A stretch of 64,000 nucleotides of DNA from Peromyscus leucopus. Its lineage: Eukaryota > Chordata > Mammalia > Rodentia > Cricetidae. Location of the stretch: NCBI RefSeq assembly GCF_004664715.2, contig NC_051066.1:85418736-85482735 (forward strand), read 5' to 3'. Within the stretch, counting starts at the first letter, position 1. The number at the start of each line of letters is the position of its first letter. The position numbers were made by a program, and so were the translations under genes. The notes under the pieces are model-generated. The model was not told the DNA's origin. It saw nothing but the letters and a program-made list of their open reading frames with translations, and searched no databases. Below, one piece after another: positions 1-15,640 of the stretch.

Positions 1-203
1 AGCCAAAGTCCCCTCACTGGTCAATAGGGACAGTAAATTTCTTACCTTTTGTGCATTCCTACTTTTGCATATTTTTATGTTTGTTTTGATGGAGGGAGGT
101 GTCTGTATCTCATAGTAAAACTTTATGAAGTGTTGAAATTATGACAATGTGCTCCATGGGTCTAATCTGAGCAGTAACTATTGAGTGATTATTTTCCAAT
201 ATT

Positions 204-395
204 TCTTTTTTTTTTATTGAAAATAGATTCTTTCTCAGACCATATATCCTGATTATAGTTTCCCATCCCTCCACTCCTCCCAGCTCCTTCCCACATTCCC
301 TCCTCTTTGGACCCATTCCCTCCCAGCTCCCTCCCACTTCCTCTCCCTATTGGACCTGCTCCCTTTCTGTCTATCCTTAGAAAGAATTTGCTTCT
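204..395 (-). mobile_element. L1 (Lx-like) 3' UTR fragment
   Basis: A T-run followed by ttgaaaatagattctttctc and a C/T-rich tract is the reverse complement of a common rodent L1 3' untranslated end with its A-tail. The 5' part of the element is absent. The right-hand limit is approximate. Confidence 0.6.
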
Positions 396-902
396 ATTTG
401 TTCATTCATTGCAAAAGAACGGCTTTTTTTCCAGGACACCTTTAACTGTAATCCAGCCTCTCCTCTGAGCCACATCACTTATTGAATAGCATATAGGAAA
501 ATCCCCCAAAGAAGCAGAGAAGGAATAAGGTCTCAAAGCTGAGATTTATATAGGATCATGTTGCCTCTCAGCATCAGAATGATTCTGTAAAATCCTGAAA
601 TAAGCCTGTGATCAGATCATATGGTTTCTACCTATAGTGTTTGTTTTGAAAATCAAGAGAATTCAGAGGTTTCAAATCAAAGAGTTTGGTTAGTAAACTC
701 CAGTGCAATGCAGATACTTTTTTTTCCAGGAAAAAATACTATATATATTTTAATATTTTAAAGAGAAATACAGGGAAACTAACATATATATAATTTTATA
801 TCAGCAATAGCTGTTAATATGTACTTCCTAGTAGCCAGGTCATTGCAAAAAGATTAAGAAAAGGAGCACAAAATGCTGAGTTTTGATAAAGGAATCTCTC
901 TT

Positions 903-1090
903 TTTAAAGATTTGTTTAATTATTTTATGTGTATGTACATGAACCTGAGTGTATGCATATGTACCATCTGTATGTAGACATCTTTAGAGGCATTAGAAGA
1001 TTGTGTCAGATCCTTTGGGGCTGGAGTTAAGGTGGTTGAACCCAAATCAGGTCCTCTGCAAAGAATAAGGCTCTTAACTGCTGAGCCCCA
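903..1090 (-). mobile_element. B3/B2-type SINE
   Basis: Reverse complement begins ggggctcagcagttaagagc, which is the tRNA-derived head of B2/B3 SINEs, and the element ends in an AT-rich tail at its left edge. It is an old, diverged copy. Confidence 0.7.
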
Positions 1091-1518
1091 ACAAGGGATT
1101 CTTTGTGTTTTGAATTTGATTATATAGAGTTAAATTCAATGTTATACTTGTGAAAAACAATGCATTATTTGTAATAATAATTCATTCCTATTTCTAATTT
1201 TATGTCACTTTTCTTAAAACTGTGATCACATTTTTGATATGATTTACTTTTGCTAAATCCCAGTTTGCTGATATTTTTAGATTATTTAATCCATATTGGA
1301 AAAATAAATTTAACAAAGAGATAAGAACTCACTCTTGGATATATTCAAAAGAATCTGCACATAAAACTATAAAAATGACATTTTGACAGCACTCCTGTTG
1401 TACTAAAAACAAAACAAAACACAGACACAGCAGTCCTATTATTTATCTCCACTGTGCATAGGCATTTGTACTTTTACAAAGCAGGACAAATACATTGGAG
1501 AAGTCTCTTCATAGCTCA

Positions 1519-1674
<156 letters not shown>

Positions 1675-4063
1675 TCAGTTTGAATTAACGCAACATAAAT
1701 GACCCAACAATCTCCAATTCCACAACTAATGACGATATCAGATGTAAACTGAGGCTTCTAGCCCATGTACTTGTCAGCAATACTTGGGTATCTGACCCTG
1801 CTGGCTGTTAATGACTCTCACAATGGCAATGATGTGTTTCTGTAAACTTGGCCACTAAAGGGACAGTACAAGACCAACTTTCAACAGTACCTATTTCTGG
1901 TCCAACTTTATCAAAATAGTTTTCATAACCCAATTTTTGCCTTTCTCCATCTTCCTAATAGTATACCTTTTTAGTCTTTAATGGAGCTATGTTTTCCTGA
2001 GAATAAAAAGAAGAGAAAAGAAAAAAAAAAATCAGTTGGCCATCTGATTGGATTCTCAGTTCAGGGCAAGATGTGTCTCCACTTGAGACGCTGACATGCT
2101 TATGCTACAGTTTGCCTGGTTACATCTCACCTTCTTCCACTGAAGCTCTATTCTGCTTGTCGGAAGCACATTTTCTTTTATTACCACTGGCCTCTAACTA
2201 AAACAAAACATTTCCCTCTTCCTGTAACGGGTATTTGTCTTCTTCTTCATATTGTTTCTTCCAGGAAGCTTTACTCTCTCACCCTTGTTAGGTGTTTTGT
2301 GCTTGTTCCAATGCCTTAGTGTTGTCAGACATGATGCCTTATAACATTCCTTCATACCACAATTCAGTGTTACCCTCACAACATTTAAGCCTCTTGAAGT
2401 GAGAGCTGTGCATTTATTGCTTCACTAGCAACCACTCTTAGAAGAGCAAATGAAACTAAAGGAATTAAAACCTTATTAGTCTTCAGTTGATATGAAAGTG
2501 GCAGATTAATGAGGCAATTCTAAGATCTACTCAGCTGTTCTCCCTTCACTCACTCCAATGTTGCTTTTTTATAGTTCCATAATTTATAAAGGGGTGATAG
2601 AAATAATTTTACATTCCCTGATTTCCTTACTCCTGTGAGGTCTCCATTTTCTAAAGCTGGTTAGTTAACATAACCCTGCCCACAGCTACACTGTTAAAGA
2701 TTGATGCTTCACAGTGACTGTTGCTGGGAAGAAAATTTAATTATTAGTTTTCATTAGCAAGGCTTCCCTTTCTGCGTTGTGAACAATGGGATATCTTTAT
2801 GACAATGGGGAGAGTAGTTGCAGGGACTGATCTGCTCATAAGACACTAATGCATTAATCTGTTTTTTCTTTTTTGTTGTTGTTGTTGAAGTTAATGTACG
2901 TTAATATTATTAGGCTAAAATATGTTCTAAGTCAAAGCAGGCTTCAATGTGTGTCAGGGGGTGGAGAAGCTAGCTGCAGACAAAGAAAAATGGCCAAAAA
3001 TGACCTTGCCCTGCAACACCGATATTTACAACTATCTACAATAATTATTCCTTAGAGATACAAAAAAATCCTGCAGAAGAAAGAGGACAAAGGGATACTA
3101 CTGCAGCAGTTCCCCACTACTGCTCAACCAAGGCCATTCTCTTTGTGTCTGTTTTATTTAAAGCTCCCCCTGTGACATTTCAGTTGATGATCTGTCCCTT
3201 GCTGAAATAACTTCTATCTCCAAGTAAACCCTGGTATCTATAACTTTAGAAATAATCATTTATTTCAACAACTTTATTTTTTAAGTTTAAATCCCTTTGA
3301 TACCAATTATTAGAATTGTTTGAAATGTCATACCCCTGTTTTTGCAGCTGATGATTTTTTTAAACTATTCCTTTGGATCTAAAATAGTTTCCATGGGAAA
3401 TTAGATTGAAACTAAATAAGCTTTAGCTATTAAGTGTTTGAATCAATTTTAAAATAGCAAAACAATATAACTGCATCTCCAGAAATGATTGTTCATTAAA
3501 AAAAAAAAGATGAATTGACAGCTTTTGACACATACATCACATTAAGGTATTTTTATACTGGACATGACAATGTTGATTTGCCTGTGGAAATCCCATCAGC
3601 TATGATCAAAATAACCCAACTGTCACATACCATCCTGCTCTTATTATAGAAAGGAAGCAACAGAAAGACTCATGAACAACTTAACTATAAAGAGTTAAAA
3701 GTTCTGGAAATTGTGCTTTGTCCAAAATAGCTTTCTGTGGTTTAAGCTGAATGTCCTCCACATCACTGCTTCAGTTTTAGCTATAACTAAGTTCCTAGGC
3801 AGTGCTGTCCATTGACATATCACCCGTACTCCTTTACTGTATGCCTTTTTCTGGTGGGTCTTTCATGATGCATTATTGCTTAGTCACTTTAACTAACACA
3901 TATTCTTACAGGAAAATTACCCATCTCTGTGAGTAGTCAAACAATAGTAGCTGGAGAGCCCTGGATGTTTGTAATAGAGACCCCATTTATTCATAAAAGA
4001 TGCTTGCTTAATTTACCTGAAGCAATAATAGCAATGCTGCCTGTAGATAAGAATAGTAACTCA

Positions 4064-4219
4064 GCCGGGCAGTGGTGGCACACAACTTTAATCCCAGCAC
4101 TCAGGAGGCAGGGGCAGGTGGATCTTTGTGAGTTTGAAGCCAACCTGGTCTACAGAGTGAGATCTAGGACAGGGACCAAAACTACACAGAGAAACCCTGC
4201 CTCGGGAAAAAACAAAAAA
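4064..4219 (+). mobile_element. B1 SINE
   Basis: Begins gccgggcagtggtggcacac and contains tttaatcccagcactcagga and acacagagaaaccctg, then an A-rich tail. These are the 7SL-derived body and tail of B1. It is moderately diverged, and it creates most of the open frame at 3929-4267. Confidence 0.93.
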
Positions 4220-5092
4220 GTAATTCGCACTGAAATGCTACTCAAAAACTATCATCTTAGTTCCTAAAAAAAACATTTTTTATGAGCCAGCATGTCTTAC
4301 TATATAGTGCCCACAGATTTCAAAAATAATAATGCTTTACTTTAATACATTAGAATAATGGAATTTATCATGGTTGACATAGTAAGAAAATGTCTTGATT
4401 CTGGATATGTTCAACTACTAACATTTGCTGAGTATTCATCCTGCGTATCTCCAAGTGCTTACTCCACTTACTATCCTGTGACCCACAGAGTTCACCACTG
4501 CGGACCTTATCCACTCTGTTTTTTCAAAACTTCTGACTTCCAGACAGGCTTGTTGGTTTCAAGATCTATATGGTAGATGGTTTCCTTTCTCTTGGGTCAT
4601 GGTTTGTCTACAACTACTTTCTTCCTCAGGTCACAGCTTGTATCTATTACCTCCTTCTATGGGTTAGTATTAATTGGTTCTGGCAAGTCCTTCCTCCTCC
4701 TATGTCTTTAAGATAAGGTTTAATAATTGCTTCTAGTTTTTACTAGTCCCTGAGCATGTCATTAGGTGTTGGCGTTCATGATTCCACTTCCCACTTCTAT
4801 ATCTTCTTTCTTACTGATTTCCCTTCAAGCACTCCTTCAGTGATCTGTATCCTACTGAGACACGGACTAATACAGTTGTGAGCTATTCTTTATATTCTGT
4901 AAACAGATAAAAGTATCAACACATATAGCTTAATAATACGTGTTTTTTCTTTTATCCATAGATATTCATCATTAGCTAGCAAATCAGAATAGTATTAACA
5001 TACATTTTATGCTTTTTATATGAACAATGTTTTCTGCACTAAAATAAATTATGTAAAATTCAAATATAAATATTCTAAACATAAAACTGAAT

Positions 5093-5220
5093 CCAGGCAT
5101 GATGCTGTATGCCTTTTATCCCAGCATAGGCAGACAGAGTTCTGTCAGTTCAAAGCTAGCTTTGTTTACACAGTAAGTTTCAGGGCAGACAGGGTTACAC
5201 AGTGAGACTCTGTCTCAAAA
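5093..5220 (+). mobile_element. Old B1 SINE joined to a GATA repeat
   Basis: A diverged B1 (ccaggcatgatgctgtatgc to gagactctgtctcaaaataa). Its A-rich tail runs straight into the GATA microsatellite, a usual place for repeats to arise. Confidence 0.8.
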
Positions 5221-5224
5221 TAAA

Positions 5225-5283
5225 TGATAGATAGATGATATATAGATAGATAGATGATAGATAGATAGATAGATGGATGGATG

Positions 5284-5361
<78 letters not shown>

Positions 5362-5372
5362 CAGATGATAGA
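5225..5372 (+). repeat. (GATA)n microsatellite
   Basis: About 37 units of GATA/GATG, with interruptions in the first third and a long pure block from about 5285 to 5360. It gives a false Tyr-Leu-Ser-Ile open frame on the minus strand. Confidence 0.98.
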
Positions 5373-6276
5373 GTTAAGAGCAACTACTCAATGGAAAGTG
5401 CTCACAAAAATAGAGAGAACACCTGTTTGGAAGACACATATAGCCAGTCCAGTGTATTACCAAGTTCTACACCTACAAATTCTACTATCCATAGATTAAA
5501 GTTGTGTCTTCACTAAACACGCATGTTCTATTTTTGCCATTCATCCCTAAGTAATATAACATACTATCTATTTCCCTAACATTCACATTGTATAAGTTAT
5601 TATGAAAATTCTAGGGATGATTGAAAGTATGCTGAAGTATATATGTACCTTATGTCTAAACACACACTATATAAAAGGAATATTGGTACCGTGGAGGGTG
5701 TCATTTGAAAGGAGTTTCTGGAACTAATTCCTTGTGAATACTGACAGCCTACCACATACACACATGTGATGTGTTGGCTGTTTGCCTATCTGCCTTCATA
5801 TCTGTTGAATGCTTCTTTGTTTTGATTTTTTTCATAAGGTAGTCCATTGTTCTAGCTCCATTGTAAAATGCTTATGATGAAATTGAGCAATGAGGTACTA
5901 GAAGACTTGGAAGTATGAAGAACAAATAAACAATCCAGGATAATTTTCCTCAACCTAGTATTCCTCAGAACCTGGTACTTTGGGTGTGTAATACATATGG
6001 CACCATTTTCCCTCCAGGGTGCTGGTCACTTCCTCTTGCTATCAATCTCTGATTGACTTAAAGACTCTTTTATTACCTTTCACACTCACTCCATAACCAA
6101 TTCCTGGCATTCAGTTCCTTCCATTGAAAAGTCATGCAGTGTTTTGTTGTTGTTGTTTGCTTTTTTCTGCAGAGAGTTTCTAAACTGAAATAGCTGTGAT
6201 AAGAAATAATTTCAAGGCTAGGAAAACGGCAATAGAACAGTTTGCTCATTATTACCAGCCAGTCCATTTACAGCAC

Positions 6277-6398
6277 CTGATCAAGTCCAGAGGCTGATGC
6301 TTGTACCACATTCCCCAGCGTGCCCAGCGCTCATACAACAGATGCCTGTTATTCTGCGGTCCGTGGGTTTTGATGGGCAGGCTGCTCTTATAGGCTCC
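6277..6398 (-). CDS. Ano3: Ano3 exon, [20 protein letters not shown]...
   Basis: Exon of 122 bases, phase 0 in and phase 2 out. It reads [20 protein letters not shown] then [20 protein letters not shown], and the last codon is AG|G (Arg). The acceptor is tctctctcag. The donor, CAG|GTGCTG, departs from consensus after +3. The [24 protein letters not shown] block directly precedes the first transmembrane region in ANO3/ANO4-type proteins. GC content is visibly higher than in the flanking intron. Confidence 0.96.
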
Positions 6399-9300
6399 CT
6401 GAGAGAGATACAACAACGTAAATCAGAATCCATTTTCTTACTGAACTTTGAACTGAATAAGAATTAGTGTATCCCTAACAAGGAAATGTATCAATATATA
6501 AAATAATTAGAGATTACATACTCAAGCTTACCACTGGAATGGTAAATACCTTTATCATTGGAAATATGATAGTTCTGTGAAAATAGTGTTTTAAATAATT
6601 TTTCAAATAATTTGGGCCCATTTTACTTAAGTAAATGAGACTTCATATTTCACTGTTTGGATCAGGATCTTTTAACTAAAAATGATAAAATTATTGTAAT
6701 CTTTCATTGATAAGTTGAATACCATTTAGATTTAAGAAGTGAGCTAGATACAGAAAAGTTCTCTTTTACTTATAGATTATAAGAGAACAAATATTTGCTT
6801 AAAACGAATGGGGTTATAACCTTTAGAGCCACCTATGTGTTTAGATCCTAGGGTCTTGTAAATTTACTTTTAATATTTCAAAATTTAAGCATTTAAAACA
6901 CAACGTTTTCTTTCAAATGGCCTTCATATGGTTGAGTGTTCCCTAATCACCAGGGATGAGATTATTTATGAAGCTTTCTTGAAACTTTGAGATCTGTTTT
7001 GCAAGTGTCTTCAGGCTGCAAGGGGATAACATGTTCATGCCATCTCTGACACTTTAATAAAATAGAAAAAAAATAGTTAGGGACAGGGTGATACACATTC
7101 AAAGTACAAGCCCAAGGTATCCTCCCTAAGATAGCCCAAGTTTTTAAAACTTAATAATTGGAAGCCAAAGAGAAAAATGAAAAGCCACCTTGATTTCAAG
7201 TGCAGAATATCCATTTGGGGTAGTATTTGCTCTTGAAACTAGATTGCTGCCTGCTTGATACTTATCAAAAGGATGAATAGCAAAATTGCTGTTCTTTTGC
7301 AGTCAGTGCTAATAATTCTAATATATGGCATCCGCCCAGATTTAGTGGTCAGACCATATATATTTCTAGATGCTAAAATTTAGGGTACCTAGGACACCAC
7401 TGTGCAACCCGCACTTAACACCGACTACTACACCGCTCTAGCTTGACAGTGACAAGAGGGGAGCTGCAAGGGAGAACTGGGTGAAGAGAAAGTCGCTTGT
7501 GGCCTTTCTGAAGGCTCACATATTGTCAATGGTCCCTAATCACACCTTGGATTGACTCTCCTCCATGATCCATCCTTGAAAGAATTGTATGTTTGACTCA
7601 TGTCTTAGACAAAGTTTTCTCATACATATGCACCTTTGGCCTATTGATTTTACCTTTTCCTGTCCGTTTTCCCTAGAAGGATTTGCCATGCTCCTCTAGC
7701 TATTGCCATTTTTGTAAGAAAATTAAAAAAAAACTCTCAACTATGACTAAAAATTATGAGACTGAATATAGTATCTAGCATCAATCAAAAAGGAAGACAT
7801 ATACTTTAAAATATCCTTATTAGACTATATATTAATACCATTGACTTCATTTTCTTCTTTGTAAATCTTGCTTTTCTCCCATGAGTAAATAGCAATTCAA
7901 ATCAATAGTCAACTCCTAGCCAATTTCATTGTTTCTCAATTATCTTTTGTATATTTACAGTATGCAATGGTACTCAATGATACTTTTTATTTCTATTATA
8001 TATTCATAACATATATTTATATTCCAAATACTTTATATACATAAATTAAAAAGACTATCATCAACAACCCAGTTATGACAGCTGCCAAATTTCCCATGAG
8101 AAACTCAAGTGAGCTATCAGTGTACAAGCTAATTATGCAGAGAAAATTACTGTGCCCAAGAGAACAAACCAAATTTCCTGTGTTAAATGACTCCCTTAGC
8201 TGTGCTTCTCTGATCACTTTAGTTTGCCACCATTTTAAATGGTGTTTAATTTTTCTAAGCTGTGTTCCTTTATATCTAAAGAGAGAATAATGTTTACTTC
8301 TTTCTGCACAGGCAAAATCATGGTAAAACGTGCTGGTTCAGCACATGAAATATATGAAAAAAATGCTCATGATTATTATCCCTAACTTTTTATTGTAAGT
8401 GGGTATTTCATGAAGATCATTAACACTTCTTATGCTTATAACTGTCTTTGACATTTTACCTTCTTGTAACTGGATTATATATGTTTATAATGGAATTAAT
8501 CTTTTTGTCAGTACCACAGGGTTGTTTCAAGTGAGAGATAGTCCATATTTATCTCATTGACAAATACAACATTTCCAATTCATTTTATCTACTAATAGTT
8601 ATATGGGGCTGCAAGTTCCTCATATGCATTAACTTTGGGGCTCATTGCATTAACTTTGGAAATCAAGGAATGATGGGTTTTGAAAGTATGGAAGTAAAAC
8701 TTCTAATTTATTTTAAGATGTGACACAGTTTAAAAAATAAACTATGGGTGTGTATAGCAGGGGCCAGGGAGGTGTTCAACAGATGCTCTTTTCATTGTTC
8801 AGGGCCATCCACATCTTTCTAGTTAAAACTTGGAGCAAGATAATAATCTGTCTGGAAGTGAGGTAGGTAATGCATGGAGGTTTTGTTTGTGGTCTTGTTT
8901 TTGACTTTCAGGTATTCTAAAATAGTAAATACAAGCCATGAACCTGCCTAATTTGGAAGGAATGGGCATTTCAAGCAGGATGAATCATGATGTATTGTGT
9001 TGGAACAGAGAGTAGTTAGGATATTAAACTGCTCTGGGGGAGGCTGGGGTTCTTCCCATAGGGAAAACTGTAGACATGTTTTGGAGTTGATGGGCCACTG
9101 TGAGGCTAAAGGATGATAATACTGTCTTGGTGAACTGTTCTAGATGTGGGTACTCAGATCTAAATGAATGAAATTGTTCAGGCACTGTCATGGTTTCAAT
9201 GAGAAATGTCTCTAATGGTCTCAGGCATTTGGAAACTTGGCCTTGAGTTAGTGGAGCTGTTTGGAGAGGTTTAGGAGGTATGGCCAGGAGAGATGGGGTT

Positions 9301-9576
9301 TGAGAGTTTATGGTCTCATCCTAGTTCCTATCCCTGCTTGGTTCTTACTGCTCAAGAAGTGAGTTCTCATTGCATTGCTCTAGCCACCATTCTTGCTGCT
9401 TGCTGCCATGGTGCTCTGTCATGGACTCTAATCCCTCGAAACCGAAGCCCAAATAAACTTTTCTTTCATAAGTTACTTGTTGTGGTGTTGGATCACAACA
9501 ACAAAAAGTAACTAATACTGTCTCCGAGAATGAAAATATTTTGTTTTGTTGAATGGAAAATATCTTTCAAAATTAC
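6399..9576 (-). other. Ano3: Ano3 intron, 3.2 kb
   Basis: It contains one medium-reiterated repeat at 9184-9520. Bases 6399-9180 show no recognisable repeat family or gene apart from AT-rich intron. The overlapping open frames near 8017-8290 lie on both strands and have no family features. Confidence 0.85.
9184..9520 (+). mobile_element. Rodent medium-reiterated repeat (DNA-transposon type suspected)
   Basis: Starts with tggtttcaatgagaaatgtc and ends cccaaataaacttttctttc ... aaaagtaactaatactg. Both ends are familiar from a rodent-wide nonautonomous family (URR1 or a relative). The head and the tail may come from two related subfamilies. Family name is from memory. Confidence 0.55.
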
Positions 9577-9632
9577 CTCATGTGGGGGGAATGCTGCTAT
9601 GTATGAGCCATTATTTATAAGTTTACGGATAC
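9577..9632 (-). CDS. Ano3: Ano3 exon, IRKLINNGSYIAAFPPHE (56 nt)
   Basis: A 56-base exon that completes the split Gly and then reads IRKLINNGSYIAAFPPHE, ending exactly at a codon (GAG|GTAATT). The acceptor is tatttctag. The (I/L)xNGxYxAA(F/Y)PxH motif is shared by anoctamins. The exon is well under the usual open-frame threshold and was located by searching for the missing stretch between its neighbours. A fused or hybrid medium-reiterated repeat ends 57 bases beyond its donor (at 9520). Confidence 0.95.
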
Positions 9633-11892
<2,260 letters not shown>

Positions 11893-12351
11893 TTAGAATA
11901 GAACACAAAATCTAGTCAAAATTATAAGTTCCTGGGTAACACCCATCTTTCTGTCTCCGTAATCAAAGGCAGTGAATGTAAAATATTCTAGGGTAAGAGT
12001 CATCATCTTTAACAAAAAATCAACTGACAGATGAAAAGAAATACAGTAAAAGCAGAGAATGATCAAATATTCCTTTTAGCATCTTCTTTCAGTTTGTAAA
12101 GAGGTCTTGATATTCTCATATGTCTTGTTCATCATAGAGTAAGAATAAAATTTACCATTTACTGGCTGGGGTTTGTACCTCCTCAAGCAATGTTGCTCCA
12201 AATAGGTTTCATTAAAAATTGAGATTATCTCCCACACAACACTTTCCATTCTATCTTACTCAATTTTCAGAGTTTAGTGGTATCCCATAGTTCTCCTTTT
12301 CTTTTCCCTGATACCCTAAAATGTCCCTGTGTAGAAAGAGTATCAAGGGGC

Positions 12352-12813
12352 TGTGGTGATATATTGTGTCCCCCAATATGTTGTGCACCCTGATAAAGCT
12401 TATCTGAGGATCAGAAGAAAGAGCCAGCCACTATATTAAACATAGAAATCAGACAATCGTAGCACACACCTTTAATCCTAGCATGCGGGAGGCAGAGAGT
12501 CATCTGAATCTTTATGAGTTAAAGGACACACTGGGGAACAGAGCAAGGCATGGTGACACACACCTTTAATCCCAGTGTTAGTTAACCATAGAGGTCTGGA
12601 GGTCTGTACAGACAGACAGAAAGTGATGTAGCTAGGCAGAGATCGGAAGTGAGATGCAGAACAGAAAGGCATATAGGAGTGGGTAGAAAGGAAGCAGATC
12701 TCTTTGGCTGAGGATGTGGCTGGCTTCTTTCTACTCCTCTGATCTCTCAGTTTGTACCCCAGTATCTGGCTCTAGGTTTTTTATTAATAAGACTGTTTAG
12801 CAATTCATTTTAC
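12352..12813 (+). mobile_element. LTR-like composite repeat with B1-type segments, copy 1
   Basis: Starts tgtggtgatatattgtgtcc, then taaagcttatctgaggatca. Inside are two B1-like promoter-region segments (cacacacctttaatcc...). It ends with ttattaataagactgtttag and a degenerate TTTTAC. The same order is found in four other copies in the window. Confidence 0.75.
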
Positions 12814-14759
12814 GAGAAGCCTTGTGAGTGTGGATGATATGAAAAGCAAAGGGGGATTTCACAATGAGAAGGATGGATTTGTTTAAATGTTTACTTTATA
12901 ATGTAGTGGGAGTCTCTAAGCAGTGGAATGAACTGGAACTTATTAGATGGTGACATTCTCTGCTTCCAGGCACTTTATCTCTATGAATGATGAACCATCT
13001 TTCTGTCAGACATTTCATCTGGAGTATTAATTATTCTATCCTTTGCTTCCTCCTCACCCTCCATATCAAAAGATTACCAAGTTAAATAACTTTCCTGTGG
13101 AAGCACTGTCTCCATGGAACTACTACCCTGTTCCTGTGTGTCAGTGCTGCTGGCCTAGATTTTGAGACCTTTGTCTTCTTAACAGGTTTTACCCAGCCTT
13201 GTTTATTTTAATCTGTACAGTAGACCATGTTATTACATTTTGAGTTCCTCAGTGTTTAATATTATGTGTCTTATTCCTGTCTTCAGATATATTAAGTTCA
13301 GAGTCTTGGTTAATATAGTTAGCAGAAAGAAAATCTATCAATCTTTTTTTCACCATGAGATTTAAGCCTACCAGAGCAAGTAGTTCTTAGGCAGATAAGT
13401 TCAGTTTTTGAGCAGGTTGTATTATGGAAGAATTAAGTAGGTGGTATAATCAACAAGTGAATAAATAAATATATTCCATCTGGTTTATGTGAAGAACATG
13501 TAATAGTATAATGATGTAGTGAGTGACTTGAGGAAGGGACAATAACAAGAATTTTCTGATATATGGGCAGACTGATTGATGGGAAGAAGAACACTCTGCA
13601 AAACTTAGGGGCACGATAGGTCAGCAGAAGAGAAAAGTGGTAAAGATAGAGCTGGAGCTTCACTAGAGCAGCTAAGTCGTGGGCCCAAGGCTAGTGTAGT
13701 TGTGTGTGTCACAGGAGGATGCCTGAAGTAGTGGGGGTGAGGGAGGTACACAGGGTGACAGCAGGGGGCCCAACCTGAAAATAATCAAAAACTGAATTGT
13801 GTGATAAGTTGAAGTGGGACACTACTAGGGAGATGTAAGCCAGATGTTTCCATGGTTTGATTAGTGTTGTTCAAAGACTGAGCTGTTTCCTTGAGTTTTC
13901 AAAGAACGAGAAGAACATTCTGTTTCACCTTGTTTGGTGCAACCACAGATCTTTAAGACCCTGTGATAGTACAACAGAAAGCTGAAGTTCCCTGGATTGT
14001 GAGTTCCCTATACATGGGAGTCCATGCTCTGTTTTGCCCTGATTTCTCCAAAGCTGGAATTAGAAAGGATGGCTTTATATGTGTCTCCAGGATTAAATAA
14101 TAAAATGAATAGAATATTTTAAGGAGGAGAAACTCTAGCTGATGTTTGGCTGTGGTAGAGATTGGTCTATAATTCCATCAACTCCCACATCCCAGAATAA
14201 AGTTTCATCCAGATATCCAGAATGGCATCTGTGGGCTCCATAGCCTTGGTCCCATACTAAATTGTATATTTTACAATTTTACAACAATATTTTGTGAATA
14301 TTGAATATTTCACCTTCTCTATATTTACCTAATTTTGTTTAGCTTTACAAATTTCATTCTTGTCTATAGCATTTGACTAGGAGGATCATGAAGGCAGAGG
14401 GCAGAACCCGTGCCATAATGAATCTTGTAATTAAATTAATGGCCTGTAGAAACTCAGTAAATCATAGTAGAATGAAAGTATGGACAAATAAACAGATATA
14501 AAGGAAGGCAAGGCGAAAGAAAAAGGCTTGGCAGAGAGGGAGAGGGAGAGAGAAAGACAAGAAAGTTAGAGACAGGTAGTCTTCTCTAAAGAAATTCTCA
14601 ATTACTGTATTTGAATAAGAGTGAATAAACCACTTCAATACTAAATGTATTTTTTAAGTAAAGTTATAGTTTTAGTAATTCATTAATTAATGTTATTGTT
14701 AGGAGCAATCCTATTATTGTTGTAATTACTATTTTAAATAAATTATTTTCTATCATAAT

Positions 14760-15040
14760 TTTTAAAGTATTTATTGAATTTATTTAATGTGCATTTGCAT
14801 TTCTTGCATATATGTATGTATACCACACATGTGCCTGGTGCCTAAGAAAGTCAGAGATGTATTGGATATTTTGTAACTGGTGTCACAGGAAGTCCTGAGC
14901 CTCCATGTATGTGCTGTGGATACCCTATAGCTTGAACCACACACATTCATAAGCCTCCATGTGTGTTCTGTGGATACTCTGTAACTGAAGTTACAAACAG
15001 TTGTGAGCCTCCATATTTGTGCCAGAAACTCCTCTGTGAG
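14760..15040 (-). mobile_element. B3-like SINE with a 54-base internal tandem repeat
   Basis: The T-rich start (tttaaagtatttattgaatt) and the ttacaaacagttgtgagcct segment resemble the reverse complement of a B3 SINE. The motif (g/a)agcctccat begins at 14897, 14951 and 15005, exactly 54 bases apart, so the body was locally triplicated. Confidence 0.6.
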
Positions 15041-15326
15041 GGTATCAGGCCTACATAGTTATTACTTCAAAAGAATATCTAGTTTACCAGCCTATAGGAT
15101 AGTATTTAATCATGGCTTGACCATCTCTGAATTATGAAATTAAATATAGAACCAAATGTTCATTTAGTGCTGTACCTAAGTTAAATATAAATTATAATAC
15201 AATGATACATTCTCAACCTAGGTGGTGACCAACGGGAATGTCCTCAGTTATTTTTCCTCTATAAACATGGTTGAGGTAATGGGAAGTACAAAGCCAAGAC
15301 ATAGAAGAAAAGAGATGAGCACTCAC

Positions 15327-15458
15327 TGGTGAATCCTGGCTCTGCTGAAAGGGCCAGTGTAGCAGTCTGACTCCTCCAGTTCTGGAAACGCTGACTTGTC
15401 AAGAACCATTGGGTTTTGGGACATCCATTTTTTGATTCTTTTGAAATAATTTTGTACC
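15327..15458 (-). CDS. Ano3: Ano3 exon, [11 protein letters not shown]... to ...SRARIH
   Basis: Exon of 132 bases, phase 2 in and phase 2 out. After the shared Arg codon it reads [20 protein letters not shown], then [20 protein letters not shown] and RIH, with the next His split as CA|C. The donor is CCA|GTGAGT. The acceptor, tggttccag, has an unusually poor pyrimidine tract, and an L1 A-rich tail lies about 55 bases upstream. The open frame on the same strand beginning MVCKMKTIF at 15555 is a different frame and is not the product. The segment leads into the [10 protein letters not shown] strand of the next exon. Confidence 0.94.
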
Positions 15459-15513
15459 CTGGAACCAAGTCAAATTCCAGAACTAGATAAGGTTGTATCC
15501 AGAGCTTTGTGAG

Positions 15514-15640
15514 TTTTTTTTTATTATTAAATATTGTTTTCATTTTACATACCAACCACAGTTCCCCCTCCTTTCCCTTCTCCCACCCCTCCTACCTTCC
15601 CCCCACCCACTCCCCATCCAGTCCTCAGAAGGGGTAAGTC
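15514..15640 (-). mobile_element. L1 3' UTR tail, truncated
   Basis: T-run, then cattttacataccaaccaca and a C-rich tract. The reverse complement is the G-rich end and A-tail of a rodent L1. It lies about 55 bases upstream of the acceptor of the 15327-15458 exon, in the same orientation as Ano3. Confidence 0.75.

Noticed and set aside
5195..5383. Tyr-Leu-Ser-Ile repeat protein
   Set aside because: It is the translation of the GATA microsatellite.
15259..15555. 98-codon minus-strand frame MVCKMKTIFNNKKK... over an Ano3 exon
   Set aside because: The Ano3 frame in the same exon is a different one, and this frame starts in the L1 tail.
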